Shown: positions 49,672 to 60,924 of the stretch, piece after piece
Numbering within the stretch: the stretch's first letter is position 1
Layout: every line of letters starts with the position of its first letter
Assembly (NCBI GenBank): GCA_033398695.1
Contig: CM065815.1
Location: 12,492,501 to 12,556,500 of the forward strand
Origin: Orobanche coerulescens
Taxonomy: Eukaryota; Streptophyta; Magnoliopsida; Lamiales; Orobanchaceae
Direction of reading: 5' to 3'
Length of the DNA stretch: 64,000 nt
Notes under the pieces: model-generated
Seen by the model: the letters and a program-made list of their open reading frames with translations, nothing else
The model's database searches: none
What the model was told of the DNA's origin: nothing
Made by a program: the position numbers and the translations under genes

Positions 49672-50414
49672 TGTTGGAAATTTTGATATGAAAATCCTAG
49701 TAGAACCATATTCTAATATGGTATTTATTTCGAGTAGATATATTTTACGTATTTATTTGTTCATATCCAAATTCGGATGAATAAGCAATTAAATTACAAA
49801 GAATTAATAATACTTGAAATAATGTTTGGTATTGGTGGTTACTAGGTTGTACCCATTCGCAAATATCCACGTTTGGTAGTTAATTATGGAAAATGGATCA
49901 TATTTTTTCATGAAAAGTCGCATTGGTTCATGTTTAATGGTGGATGAAGGATCACACCTTTTCATGAACAAACACATTAGTTCATGATTAAAGGTGGGAT
50001 GAAAGGTCACACCACTTTGCGAAAAGTCACTTATGACTATAAATAGTCCCCTACAGTTGATGGTTAAAAATTTATTCAAACACACTCATTCGAACATAGA
50101 TTCGTCTACAAATTCGAGCATTACATTCATATTAGTCTACTCGGTTCATTCATCATCCCAGTGGAAGTCTAGGAGTCTATACTCAGTCCCGAGTATCTAT
50201 ATTGTTCGACCGGAACTACGACCCGCGGTGCAGCGTTTCGTATTCAAAGTTTGTCGTTGTATCTTGGGGACATTTGCTATAGACTGTGTGCACAAGTGCG
50301 GATCAATTTGTCTTACGGAGAGAGAATCCAATTCTCGCCTCGGCATTTACGTCATAAGTTTTCATTTCTATTATTTGTTCTCCTTGTATTTATATAATTC
50401 CATTATTTCCAACA
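49672..50414 (+). mobile_element. copia-type solo LTR, 743 bp
   Basis: Begins TGTTGGAAATTTTG, ends ATTTCCAACA, with a TATA box (TATAAATAG) at 50038-50046. It shares GTTGTATCTTGGGGACAT and TTGTCTTACGGA(G/A)AGAG with the LTR-like region ending near 60518, so both belong to one family. There is no internal domain next to it. The flanks CCAAT and CCCAC do not form a clean TSD. It lies 240 bp past the UBC stop codon. Confidence 0.75.
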
Positions 50415-51090
50415 CCCACAAATAACACTAATTCCTAGCTAACTCGAGTTAAATATGCAGTATTTTGCTCCGGAGTTTTTTTTTTTATTTTTTTGGTTGT
50501 CGTCGTCATTATTATTAATATTATTATTATTATGGTTCTTTGATATTTTGGAAATATTACCTTAGTGAAAAAAAAAAGAGTCGAATACTAATTACAATGT
50601 TATTTAATTTGAAATTTTGAGTTATTTATTTTACTATTTCGTGTGCAAATAATTTTTTTTCATTATTTCTGAGTAAAAGTTGTTGGGAAGTTCTAAGATA
50701 TCCATATGAGTATCGTACGTGTATGTAAAAATTTAGATTAGATTCCTGTAATCGTTTCTTCTCAATAGACAACATTACACGACCATTCAATCTCTACCGT
50801 GACATAGTCGATCGAAGAAATAGCATTATCAATTAAAACTAAAAAATAGCGGACTTAGCAACTTGGATTTGTTCATATGTACTCTTTTCATCAAAAAACT
50901 TCTCTCTAAGACGAACACACGATTCACGGAAAGTAGGTTCAACCCTCGGGTTCCAAAGCAATCTTATTAGCTTCACTTTTTTGCAATTTCAAACCCATTA
51001 TTTATGTACTATCCTAGAAAAGAAAGAGACTTTGTAGGAGAATAATGGATTCCCAAATATTTATATCCTTACCTTGGAGAATCTTACTAA
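50415..51090. other. intergenic stretch, no gene seen
   Basis: AT-rich with a (TTA)n tract near 50508-50530. No coding or repeat ends recognised. Confidence 0.5.
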
Positions 51091-52067
51091 GAATCTGTTT
51101 ATTTTTTTTCCATTAAGTTCGGAATGGATTAAGCTGTCTGAATGGATTAATCTGTCTGATTTAGAAAAATATTTTGTTATTTCTTTCTTTTCTGAATGAA
51201 CTATCTAAATGACAGAAATGACCATTTTACCCCTCAATATGAATTAAGTCATTTTTGATAAAATGTTTATTTTTTAAGTTGAATGGTATTCACTACTACA
51301 GAAAAGACATTTAACATCGCCCGTTTAAAATCGGTTATGGAAAAACCGATGTTAAAAAAGACGCTGTGACATAATTGAAAATTTTAAAGCAAATTAATAT
51401 CGGTTATGCTAAAAACCGATGTTAAAAATAAAATAAATTATTTAACATGATTACAATAATAATCGATGTTAAAAAAATCTTCGATTTTCAGTTTTATTAT
51501 ATAATATAACATAATTAGACAATATTTTAATTTTAAAAAAAATCTTTGATTTTCAGTTTTATTCTAATACCAAATGAGTATATATAATATAACTTAATAT
51601 ATAATATAACATAATATATATTTTAATTTATATTATAATATATATTCATAAATCATATTATAATTTCTGGTTATATTTAAATAATCAAACAATATTTTTA
51701 TAAATATATTAAGTTATATTTTAATATATATATATAGTTATATTAATTTTTTATCAATAAATAGTTTATATTTTATGACTTTTAAATATATAATATTAAT
51801 ATATACTTTAAATTTATACTATATATACTCAATTATAATTAAGATTATTTGATAATTTATATTATATATACTCAATTCTTTTATTATTAGAGGGTAATTT
51901 TGGTATATTGGGGAAGTATTTCTGTCTTAATGGTAAGGACACCCCAAAAGTTGCTTAATAAAAAGACATTATTAAGATCATTAAGTTGAAAGTAAACAAC
52001 AAGATATAGCTGATCGATTAAACTGATTAAGCATTAAGCTGATTAAGTAAAAAATAAACAGGCCCTA
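51091..52067. mobile_element. putative hAT-type non-autonomous element
   Basis: Left end TCTGTTTATTTTTTTTCC..AAGTTC...GGATTAAGC and right end, whose reverse complement is CCTGTTTATTTTTTACTTAATCAGC, form imperfect inverted repeats. No coding frames, extremely AT-rich middle. A CACTA-like terminus at 51291 lies inside. The TSD is unclear (CTTACTAA versus CTAACTTA). Confidence 0.45.
51291..51500. mobile_element. CACTA-like terminus fragment (different family)
   Basis: Starts CACTACTACAGAAAAGACA and is followed by several TTTAACATCGGTT/AACCGATGTTAAA motif pairs (51311-51475), a CACTA-like plan of terminus plus subterminal repeats but with a motif unrelated to the big element. The opposite end was not found. 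Confidence 0.5.
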
Positions 52068-52310
52068 ACTTAATTTCGTACCAGGCCAACAATATAATCA
52101 AACTTCTGAAGTTCATAATTATTAAAAACCCTGCATCATTTATTGTGGTTGCATCAATGCTATAATACAGGGTTCAAATACAGATGAAATACTCAATAAT
52201 AAATCCGGATATTACAGAAAGGTCAAACTGATGTAGATATACTCTGTATACTTTTTTGCGTACTAATAAATAGCTCAACTCATATGACCTATTATGTTCT
52301 AAACTGAATT

Positions 52311-52373
52311 TAGTGAAGTAAATTGGCAACCATAAACATATGCATTTAGTGAAGTAAATTGGCAACCATAAAC
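52311..52373 (+). repeat. ~33-bp tandem duplication
   Basis: TTAGTGAAGTAAATTGGCAA(CCATAAAC...) occurs twice in succession at ~52309 and ~52345. Confidence 0.85.
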
Positions 52374-52599
52374 AACCCATTAACTAAGCATTTTCGGATC
52401 CAAACATTTAGCTCAGTCCAATAATTTTGGTTTAGACCAAAACGTGTTATAAAGTTCATTTGTTTCAGCCCAAATTCACACACGGGTTATACAGTCCAAC
52501 CCAATTCGAAATGATATAACACAAATCATAACACGGTCTAAAAAATAATATACTGGATCCAATCAATGAGCCTAAATCCAAACCCAAGAAACACACCCG

Positions 52600-52870
52600 G
52601 TTATTGATATAACCCTAATCTCTCATTTCACCTTAACCCTAGAACACACACTTCATTTTGCCCGCTCCCTTCTCACATCACCTCTCACCTAACTTTTCAT
52701 CTCCTCACATCAAGACTCATCAAATCACAGATCTCATCATCATCTTTCATCAACAATCGAATAATAACCCTACTGATTCAAACACCTTTCGTCGCCATCA
52801 ATTCATCCTTGCATCCACCATCTAAGAAAGATGAACACGGCATCAAGATCTCATACTGAGGTCTCGGGTA
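52600..52870 (+). other. possible 5' end of an unidentified gene
   Basis: A C-rich, T-rich leader typical of plant 5' UTRs (ATAACCCTAATCTCTC... to 52830) precedes an ATG at 52831 that opens MNTASRSHTEVS, followed by a plausible donor (GGTAGGTGC) at ~52866. The downstream sequence is repeats and transposon remnants with no matching exon. It may be the first exon of a disrupted gene or of a transposon gene. Confidence 0.35.
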
Positions 52871-53207
52871 GGTGCAATTTTTTGTGTGTTGATTTCGTAT
52901 CTTTAACCGAAAGAAAAGAAAGAATGATAACAGATTTGTTATTGTTCTATCTTTATAATTTTCGGATATTAAAAATGAAGTTAAGCTTCAACACGATCTA
53001 TGATGATGTTTTCTTTTACTCGAATCTGTGAGTACATAAAGAAAAGAGCTGAGATCTTTGTTAGTTTAGTTTTGAAAAATGGAATGGGATTAGGATTTGT
53101 TTTTGGATTTGCTTGTTTGGTTCGAAGAGTTTTTTTTTTTTGTTATTTGAAAATGTGGTTGATGGAAATAATATTTTTCTTGGTCGATGTTGTTGTTAGA
53201 TATGACG

Positions 53208-54780
53208 ATGGGATTAGCACACAGAATTGCTGTGATTTTTTGCTATGTTCTTTTCTCATTTGTGGATGGTTTTTATACCTGCTTCAAGCATTAATACTTT
53301 GGCAACCCTTCATATTCATCAATTATGAGGATGGTTTGTATACCTTCATTAACAGAGGCCTAATAATGAGGAATAAGTGTATACTTCAGCAACACTTCAT
53401 ATTCATCAATTATGAGGATGGTTTATAATTATATACCTTCATTACCACATGCCTAATAATGAGGTATAAGTGTACACTACATACTAATCTTTTTATTTTC
53501 TTAAGGCACTCATGATTCCATTCGAAGCACTAATTATAGGCAATATGTACTTACCCTTAAGCATGGGACATTAAACCAATATACTTACTCTTGAAGCCCA
53601 CATTTATAAGGGGACTCAATCTTCGATGGGATTTAGCACACAGAATTGCTGTGGTTTTTTGCTATGCTCTTTTCTCATCCGTGGATGGTTTTTATACCTG
53701 CTTCAAGCATTAATACTTCGGGCAACCCTTCATATTCATCAATTATGAGGATGATTTGTATACCTTCATTAACACAGGCCTAATAATGAGGAATAAGTGT
53801 ATACTTCAGCAACACTTCATATTTATCAATTATGAGGATGGTTTATATACCTTCATTAACACATGCCTAATAATGAGGAATAAGTGTACATTACAGACTA
53901 ATCTTTTCGTTTTCTTAAGGCACTCATGATTCCATTCGAAGCACTAATTGTAGGCAATATGTACTTACCCTTAAGCATGGACATTAAATCAATGTACTTA
54001 CTCTTGAATCTCGAACGGGGTCTTCAGGAACGCGCTAGAAGTGGCGCCCATTTCAGCGAAAGTTAGGGAAGGGAGATTGAGATGGTTTGGCCATGTCCGC
54101 ATGAGGCAGGCCTCTGCTCCGGTGAGGAGGGTCGAGAGTTTAGTAGTTGTCGGGGAGAGGAGGAGAGGCAGACCGAGGAGGACGTGGGAGGAGCAGCTGA
54201 GATTAGATTTGAAGGCCTTAAACCTTTCCCAGACCATGACTGTTGATAGGTGCGCTTGGAGACGCCAGATCAGAGTTGTGGATTCTTTAGTTGAGAGTGG
54301 TGCTGTAGTTGAGAGCATCAGGGTTGGGTTGTATAGGTTATCTTTGACCTAGAGCATTGCATTTTTACATTTATTGTATATTTTATCCTTTTGCCTTTTG
54401 CGTGTGGTGTATTTTTGACAGGGAGCTGTGCGCGGAGTCAACCTCTCTTCTGTTTGAGCAGCGTTCATCGGGAGTGAAGTAGCCAAATTCCTCTTAGGTA
54501 AGTCCCATGTGGATTAAGCCATGGGCTCAGGTATGGTATTGAGTTTTTTCGTATCATATGCTTCCCTTTGTATTTTTCACTCAATATGTTGTTGTGCACT
54601 AAGCTGAGGGTCTTTATGGAAACAGCCTCCATACCGTAATAAGTAGGGGCATGGTCTGCGTACATCTTACCCTCCCCAGACCCTGCTCTGAGCGGGATAT
54701 ACTGGGTATGTTTGGTTTGGTTTGGTTTGGTTACTTACTCTTGAAGCCTCCACATTTATAAGAGGACTCAATCTTTTAAT
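53208..54780 (+). repeat. ~420-bp tandem duplication, second copy split by a LINE
   Basis: Copy 1 is 53208-53625. Copy 2 is 53626-53995 and continues at 54746-54780 after the LINE. Both start GATGGGATT(T)AGCACACAG and end ACATTTATAA(G)(G)GGACTCAATC. Each copy also holds an inner ~75-bp repeat (CATATTCATCAATTATGAGG...AATAATGAGG), giving four such segments. Confidence 0.9.
54009..54731 (+). mobile_element. 5'-truncated RTE-type LINE, 723 bp
   Basis: Flanked by a perfect 14-bp TSD, TACTTACTCTTGAA, at 53995-54008 and 54732-54745. The plus-strand frame at 54041-54352 encodes the reverse transcriptase C-terminal tail (APISAKVREGRLRWFGHVRM...GERRRGRPRRTWEEQLRLDL...DRCAWRRQIRVVDS). The 3' end carries the conserved GGTCTGCGTACATCTTACCC...GGGATATACTGGGTATG segment shared by plant RTE LINEs and their SINE partners, followed by (TTTGG)n instead of the usual (TTG)n tail. 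Confidence 0.92.
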
Positions 54781-55650
54781 ATAATAGATGCTTCTCTTAT
54801 TTGAGGAACTGGAAATCTTAATGCTTTTACACTCACTGGCTTTCCAATATGCATCTAACCACGACTTCAATGTAAATCCTTTCCCATCGCGACCCTTCAC
54901 ATAAGATTTGAGAACCTCCCACCACTTTGTTGAATTAGAGAACAATTTATGAATCTATTGTATCACTCAAGAAATTATTTAGCTTAAAGAGAACTCATGG
55001 CCATGTCACAAAGAGCAACGTTAAGAGAATGACAACTGCATGTAGTGTAAAATGCTCTGGAATATTCATTTAGTACCCTACTACTTACAGATTTATATTG
55101 TCCCTTCGTGTTATATAGAACCATTATCAATAGCTTTCAATAATCTAAGAAAAAACCCTCCCACTATTGTTGAAGTCGTAGAAACACAAATATGAGAGAC
55201 TTGTTCTTCACGACTCACATCTGGAGTACAATCAAGTGTCAATGCATTCTGAATATTATGACCAAGATAATGGACGCGACGAATCTCTTTTTTTCTGAAT
55301 ACGCCAAGGTGTTCTTCTATTATTGAATCAAACTCAGCAACCATTCAAATTACACTCAAAAATTTCCAGTGATTTTATCATCAACTTTCTCTTTACTCCC
55401 ATGAAAAGTAAAATTGCTACAAGCAAGAGTTTTAACAACACACGTAACTTCGCTTCAAAACTTCCTTATGATAATAATCAGTTAAATTCAAATTCTCATT
55501 ATTCACACTCACATCTTCAAACATAATCTCATCTGAAAACCTAGCATCCAAATTCTCACAAATGCACAACTATATTTACATCAGGCATACGTTCATTAGA
55601 AGTCGCATTCTGGTGAATTCAGTAATATATTTGTAGGCAATACATACCTA
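54775..55650 (-). pseudogene. hAT-type (DUF4371-like) transposase remnant
   Basis: Minus-strand pieces: at 55111-55344, EFDSIIEEHL, HYLGHNIQNALT, LDCTPDVSREEQ and FFLRLLKAIDNGS; near 54980-55060, CHSLNVALCDMA; at 54780-54945, LFSNSTKWWEVLKSYVKG with a LTLKS-like tail. These follow the order of hAT transposases of the DUF4371/zinc-finger MYM type. Several frameshifts and stops; no terminal repeats identified. Confidence 0.78.
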
Positions 55651-55935
55651 TTCATGGATCTCTTGAGAAATTGTGAGTTTCTCTTGTCTTTTATTTTTGA
55701 ACTTCCTCATTCGTACTTCTTTTACCAATCATATGTTGGGATTTTGTTGTAAAATAAAAGAGGGTCTTATCCCACATTGAAAGAGCACAAAGAGTGGGAA
55801 GCTTCCTACTCCAATAAAAGAAGCAATCCCACATTGGAAACAAGAAAAGAGTTGGAGGCTTCCTAATGCTATATAAGGAGGCATTGGGTCTTTATTCCAA
55901 GTGCACCAAAATCAATTGGACTACTTCTCTTTGTA

Positions 55936-56482
55936 CACTACCAAAAATAACACTTTAGCCGACGACTAGCCGGAGAACGGCCGACGGCCGGCAGAAGTTG
56001 TCGGCTAAAGTCAGCAAGTTTAGCCGATGGCTAACTTGTTGTCGGCTAAAGTAGTTTAGCCGACGACTTTACTATTGGTCGTCGGCTAAAGTCAAGTTAG
56101 TCGTCGGCTAAAGTTTTGTAGTTTAGTTAACGACTAGTATACTTTAGCCGACGACATACTGTCGGCTAAACTTAACTTTAGCCGACGGCAAGTATGCTTT
56201 AGCCGATGACCTGCTATCGGCTAAAGTCTTACATGTTTTTTTGTGCAGAATATATCACCATCTAACACTTGAAGAGACCATTTACAACACATTCGGAAAT
56301 TACAGAACAAGAAAACGAAAAACAGTAATTTTCTCTGGTTTGATCATTCAAGAAATCATATTTGAAGGTATGTTTATTGAATTTTAATATCAGTTATAAT
56401 TATATTACGCATATAATATATCTATTTGGATGATTATGAAAATATTTTAGAATTATTAGTTCGTTTTCTCGAATATTTCTTG

Positions 56483-56520
<38 letters not shown>

Positions 56521-57400
56521 GGATTTGACATCTTGAATTCGAGCTATATATATATGATGATTTTAGTCGTAATTTTTGTATGTTCTTGATAAATACGATG
56601 TGTAATATTGTTGTTATTTTTGTGAGTTAGGATGGATAAAAGTTGGATTGGTCTGCAAAAATGGGATCCAAGGGTCATAGATGGAATGCGAGGGTTTATT
56701 CGATTTGTGAAGGAGCATGATAGTGATAGTATGATTCATTACTGTCCTTGCAATAAATGTAAATGCCGCAGCGATATATACCGTTTTACACTTGATGTCG
56801 TATGGGAGCACTTGAAAAAAAATGGATTTTGGGATAAATATACATGTTGGATTTACCACGGTGAAAGGTCGAATTCAATTATTCCCCATGATCACAGACA
56901 GTACAGTGGTAGCACATCCAATGACCCCACAAGAAGGTTGATTGACGACGTGTTTGGTTATTACGATAGGGACGTATCGGCTGAAGGTCAAGAATACCAT
57001 ATAGTTGATCAAGCAGTCATCCGAACGCCTACATTGATACCCGTTAACACAATTAATTAAAAAAATAAAATAAATCACTTTAACCGACGACGACGTAGCC
57101 GTCGGCTAAAACCTATACACTTTAACCGACGACAACGCTTACCATCGGCTAAAACTGTACACTTTAGCCGACGACTATGTATCCGTCGGCTAAAATGGGA
57201 ACTATTTTAGCCGACGACCATGTAACCGTCGGCTAAACTCGAACTTTAGCCGACGACCTTCCCTATTAGCCGTCGGCTAAACTTTAGCCGACCGACCTCG
57301 GCCGACCGACTTTTAGCTGACAACTGACCACTTTAGCCGACGATTTTCGACTTTAGCCGACGACTTTTTGGTGTCGGCTAAAGTATAAACATTGGTAGTG
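55936..57400 (+). mobile_element. non-autonomous CACTA deletion derivative, 1465 bp, TSD GTA
   Basis: Begins CACTACCAAAAATAAC and ends CATTGGTAGTG, with the 3-bp TSD GTA at 55933-55935 and 57401-57403. Subterminal repeats (55958-56230 and 57080-57380) carry the same GTCGTCGGCTAAA motif as the 7.1-kb element at 34343-41479, so they belong to one family. It retains only the first part of the tnp2 gene. Confidence 0.95.
56632..57060 (+). pseudogene. truncated tnp2 transposase: transposase-associated domain only
   Basis: 142 codons: MDKSWIGLQKWDPRVIDG, FVKEHDSDSMIHYCPCNKC, VWEHLKKNGFWDKYTCWIYHGE, then HDHRQYSG and RRLIDDVFGYY, closing with a stop at the edge of the subterminal repeats. It aligns with 40238-39900 of the large CACTA and has no frameshift at YHGE, where the large copy has one. 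All catalytic tnp2 regions are deleted. Confidence 0.9.
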
Positions 57401-57696
57401 GTATTTGATTTTTTTTAAATTCATTTCTTGTATTCTCTAGTAGAGAGTTGGGAGAAATGTGTGAGTTAGTCAAAGAGTTGTTGTAGTAGTGCGGAAGTTG
57501 GTTTGGGGTCGAGAGAGAGAGAGAATTTGTGTGATTGTAAAAATTTATCGCATAGTAGTATTATCTTCTGTGGGGCCGTGTTTTTTTCTCCGGCTTTGGA
57601 GTTTCCACGTATATTCTTGTGTTATTTATTTTTCTCTATTATTGTTCTTTGAGAGGGTTGTTGGGGATCTTTGAGGCCGTTTTTCCCAACATCATA

Positions 57697-57960
57697 ATAT
57701 TTAGAAAAATCACGATCACCGTGTGCGGGATGATTCTACGGGGATCTCTATCGGAAAGTAGGCGAGCAGCCTGGCGTAAAAAGATAAAAAAAATGGCCTG
57801 CCGTCGGAGGTCAGTGGCCGCCGGAAAACAGACTGGCGGCCTAGCGTAGAAAAATGGCCGACCACCGGAGGTGGCCTGCCGGAAAGCAAGCCGACGGATC
57901 TGGCGAGGAAAAAAAAAACTGGTCGGACGCCGATAGTCTGTCGGCGACCGGCGGAGGCCC
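57697..57960 (+). other. GC-rich stretch before the 172-bp repeats, no gene seen
   Basis: Contains several GGCCTGCCGTCGGAGGT/GCCGGAAA words that grade into the tandem repeat that follows. The short open frame here has no recognisable domain. Confidence 0.5.
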
Positions 57961-58480
57961 TGCCGGAAAAACTGACCGTCCGTAGGCCCGTCGGAGATCC
58001 CCGTAGGAAAAAATTGAAAATTAATTGTCCTTTAATTTAATTTAATATTCAAAGAGTATTTTTTTAAAATTTAGTGTTGTTGAACATTTGATATTATTGT
58101 TATTATTTATAAATTCAACACAAAGAGAAGGTGCCGGAAAAAATGACGGGCCGTAGGCCCGTCGGAGATCCCCGTAGGAAAAAATTTGAAAGTCAATTGT
58201 CCCTTTAATTTAATTTAATATTCAAAGAGTATTTTTTAAAATTTAGTGTTGTTGAACATTTGATATTATTGTTATTATTTATAAATTCAACACAAAGAGA
58301 AGGTGCCGGAAAAACTGACCGGCTGTAGGCCCGTCGGAGATCCCCGTAGGAAAAAATTAAAAATTAATTGTCCATTTAATTTAATTTAATTTAATATTCA
58401 AAGAGTATTTTTTTAAAATTTAGTGTTGTTGAACATTTGATATTATTGTTATTATTTATAAATTCAACACAAAGAGAAGG
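57961..58480 (+). repeat. three ~172-bp tandem repeats
   Basis: Units start TGCCGGAAAAA(C/A)TGAC at 57961, 58132 and 58304. Each contains GGCCCGTCGGAGATCCCCGT, TTTAATTTAATATTCAAAG and ATTTAGTGTTGTTGAACATT, and ends AATTCAACACAAAGAGAAGG. Nearly identical, differing by a few bases and small indels. Confidence 0.95.
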
Positions 58481-59200
58481 GAATGAGGGGATGATCATTT
58501 TCAGTGCACACTACGACTACCAAAAAACACCGCTATCCTTTATATTATAGATTTGTAATTATACTTTTATATTGAAGGTGTTCATTCTTGCAACTCAAAA
58601 GTCCCTACTGCTTGAAGAAGAAACTGTAAAAGTAAAAAAGAATTTACTTTCTATCTTAAGATTGAGATGTTGGTTTCTAAATCAAAAATCGAATCTCAAA
58701 TTCCAATCATATATTTAGTGAGAATGGTTATAATGCATCTCTCCTAAAGTATAATGCATAATGAGTTGCCTATATATAATTTGAATATCTATATTTCAAA
58801 ATTTACAGTATATTTATTTTTTGAGTCACGTGTATTACACGAGTTTTGCACTGCGTAATTTATAAGAGCTTTATCTTATATTCAAAACGTCACTAATGTA
58901 GCACGAGCCTTGCAATTTAAGTGGTATCAGTTAACAAGGGTGTTTCTATCATTTCTTCCGTTAACAAAAAATGCATGTATTTGCATTGGTGGAACCAGGA
59001 GTTTAAATTACCTCGGGCTCAAATATTTAAGAGCGAAAATTCATGTTACTATATCACAAAAGTAAACATACCTTTTTCTCATGTGTCGGCGCTTGTGCTA
59101 CTCTTGCTTAAGAGTTAATGGATGGTAATTGAATCCTTCGAGTTTGCATAGGTTGATAATGCTGCAAAATAGATTCATCATTCAAACTTGCAAATATAGC
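58481..59200. other. intergenic stretch, no gene seen
   Basis: AT-rich. The 65-codon frame at 58921-59118 has no recognisable domain. Possible transposon relics but no ends. Confidence 0.5.
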
Positions 59201-60518
59201 ATTCTCGATGTTTTTTAGAAAAATGAGTTTTAACTCAATTTAAAATCAATAATGATAAAATATTTAATTCTTGGGAATTAAATAATAAATTGTGAATCTA
59301 CGCTTCGAGAAAATGAACGTAGGATTTTATCTTTCTCAAAATCGATTTCCGGTGAGTGAGAAATAAATTATTAAAGTTGGCCATTTAATTGAAAATGTGA
59401 AGAGTTAACCAGGTTTGAAAACCCATCTGATAGTTGGGCTGAAAGCTGTCTGATCTAGAAGCTGTCTGATCTGAAAGCTGTTTGATCTACAAGTTGTCTG
59501 ATGTAGAAGCTGTCTGATCTAAAAGCTGTCTGATCTAGAAGCTGTCTGATCTAAAAGTTGTCTGATCTGAAAGTTGGGCTGAAAGCTGTCTGATCTGAAA
59601 GCTGTCTGATCTAAAAGTTGTCTGATCTGATAGTTGGGCTGAAAGCTGGCTGATCTGAAAGCTGTCTGATCTAGAAGTTGTCTGATCTAGAAGTATCGAT
59701 CTAAAACCGCCTCGATCGATATTTGGGCTAAACATATCCGATCGATATTTGAAATTTGAACCCATCCGATCGATATTTGGGGAACCCATCGATCGATATT
59801 TGGGTGAACCCATCTCGATCGATATTTGGGATCGAACCTATCGATCGATATCTGATGTAACCCATCGATCGATATTTGGGACTGAACCTGTCTGACCTGA
59901 TATTTGGGGCTGAACCTATCTGATCTGATATTTGGGCAGAACCTATATGATCTGATATTTGGTCTCGTCTGAAATGAGGCAGGTTGAGAACTTAGCTTCT
60001 GGAATATGACTCTTCACACTCCATAATGTAAGGTCCGTATTAAATGAGAATATTTATGGAGGTAACTCTTGAGCTGGAGGATTAAAGAGAATTAATGGCA
60101 CTTTAGTTTGTTGTAACTCCCCACCTGATGGAGTCGAATTGGACCCTATAAAAGGGGGTTTTATTCATTTCATTTCATACAATCAGAACATAGAAAAAAA
60201 TACAAGCATACCACATATTGCAGCATATTTTCCTCTTGTTTCATGCCCAGTTTCCAGCACTTGAACGTTTGTCGGAGTTGTGAGTTTTGGAGAGCACCTA
60301 ACTCAGAAACATATAGCAGTTGTATCTTGGGGACATATTGCCTGAGCCGTCTGCTCTTATACGGGGGCAAAATTGTCTTACGGAAAGAGTTATCTCGCCT
60401 CTGCTAAAGTTGTAATTTTAATTCAGCTTTTTAATTTATTAAGATTGTAATAGGTTGCCTTTCTTTGTAATTTTTATTGTAATTACATTGTTGGAAATTC
60501 ATAGAGTCCCAACAATCG
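59200..60518 (+). mobile_element. copia-type LTR-like region with tandem motif array
   Basis: Contains a TATA box (CCCTATAAAAGGG, 60144-60156) and a downstream segment shared with the solo LTR at 49672-50414 (GTTGTATCTTGGGGACAT; TTGTCTTACGGAAAGAG). It probably ends CCCAACA at 60518. The left edge is not fixed (a TG near 59209 is a candidate). No PBS or coding region follows, so a solo LTR is likely. Confidence 0.6.
59440..59960 (+). repeat. tandem array of GCTGTCTGATCT and CGATCGATATTTGGG units
   Basis: 59440-59695: about fifteen ~17-20-bp units, (A)AAGCTGTCTGATCT(A)GAAAG. 59696-59960: about ten ~22-26-bp units, CCCATC(CGATCGAT)ATTTGGG, grading back to CTGATCTGATATTTGG. The two types share the core GATC. 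Confidence 0.9.
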
Positions 60519-60924
60519 TAAGACAATTTTATATTTATTCTCTGTAATTTCCAAGGCGACCGATGTTGATGTTGCCGCCGCCGCTGCTGTAATACCCGGT
60601 TGTAATTCAGTTATTATCATTCAGTAATTATCATTCAGTAGTTGTCACTCAGTAATTTTCACTCATTAATAATCATTCATCATTCATGATTCATTCACTT
60701 ATATTCTTTGTTGGCATATTTTAGCCGTATATAAGTTACCGATCGTCATTCATCTCCGTTTGAGAATCTATTATCATAATCATCGTGATTGATAGTCTTG
60801 CATTGGAAATATCATTTATTTCATGTTAGTAGACTTAATTACATTCATACAAGTATTGCATGTCGAATCATTCACCGTTTGTAACGAGAAGACGGAGTTG
60901 TCGGATTTTTGTCACTTCCAGCAG

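Larger units (their letters stand above)
55734..57691 (+). mobile_element. copia-type solo LTR interrupted by a CACTA element
   Basis: Begins TGTTGGGATTTTG at 55734 and ends TTTTTCCCAACA at 57691, with a perfect 5-bp TSD, TCATA, at 55729-55733 and 57692-57696. TATA box (CTATATAAGG) at 55869-55878. Without the 1468-bp CACTA insertion plus its TSD copy, the LTR is 490 bp. No internal domain or second LTR is present. Confidence 0.92.

Noticed and set aside
54465..54665. Minus-strand frame within the LINE
   Set aside because: Antisense to the LINE 3' region, whose conserved sense sequence and tail explain it.
58481..58560. Possible CACTA or Helitron end near 58505-58550 (CACACTACGACTACCAAAAAACACC)
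   Set aside because: It resembles a CACTA start only loosely (CACTACGACTACC), with no matching partner end, no TSD and no subterminal repeats.
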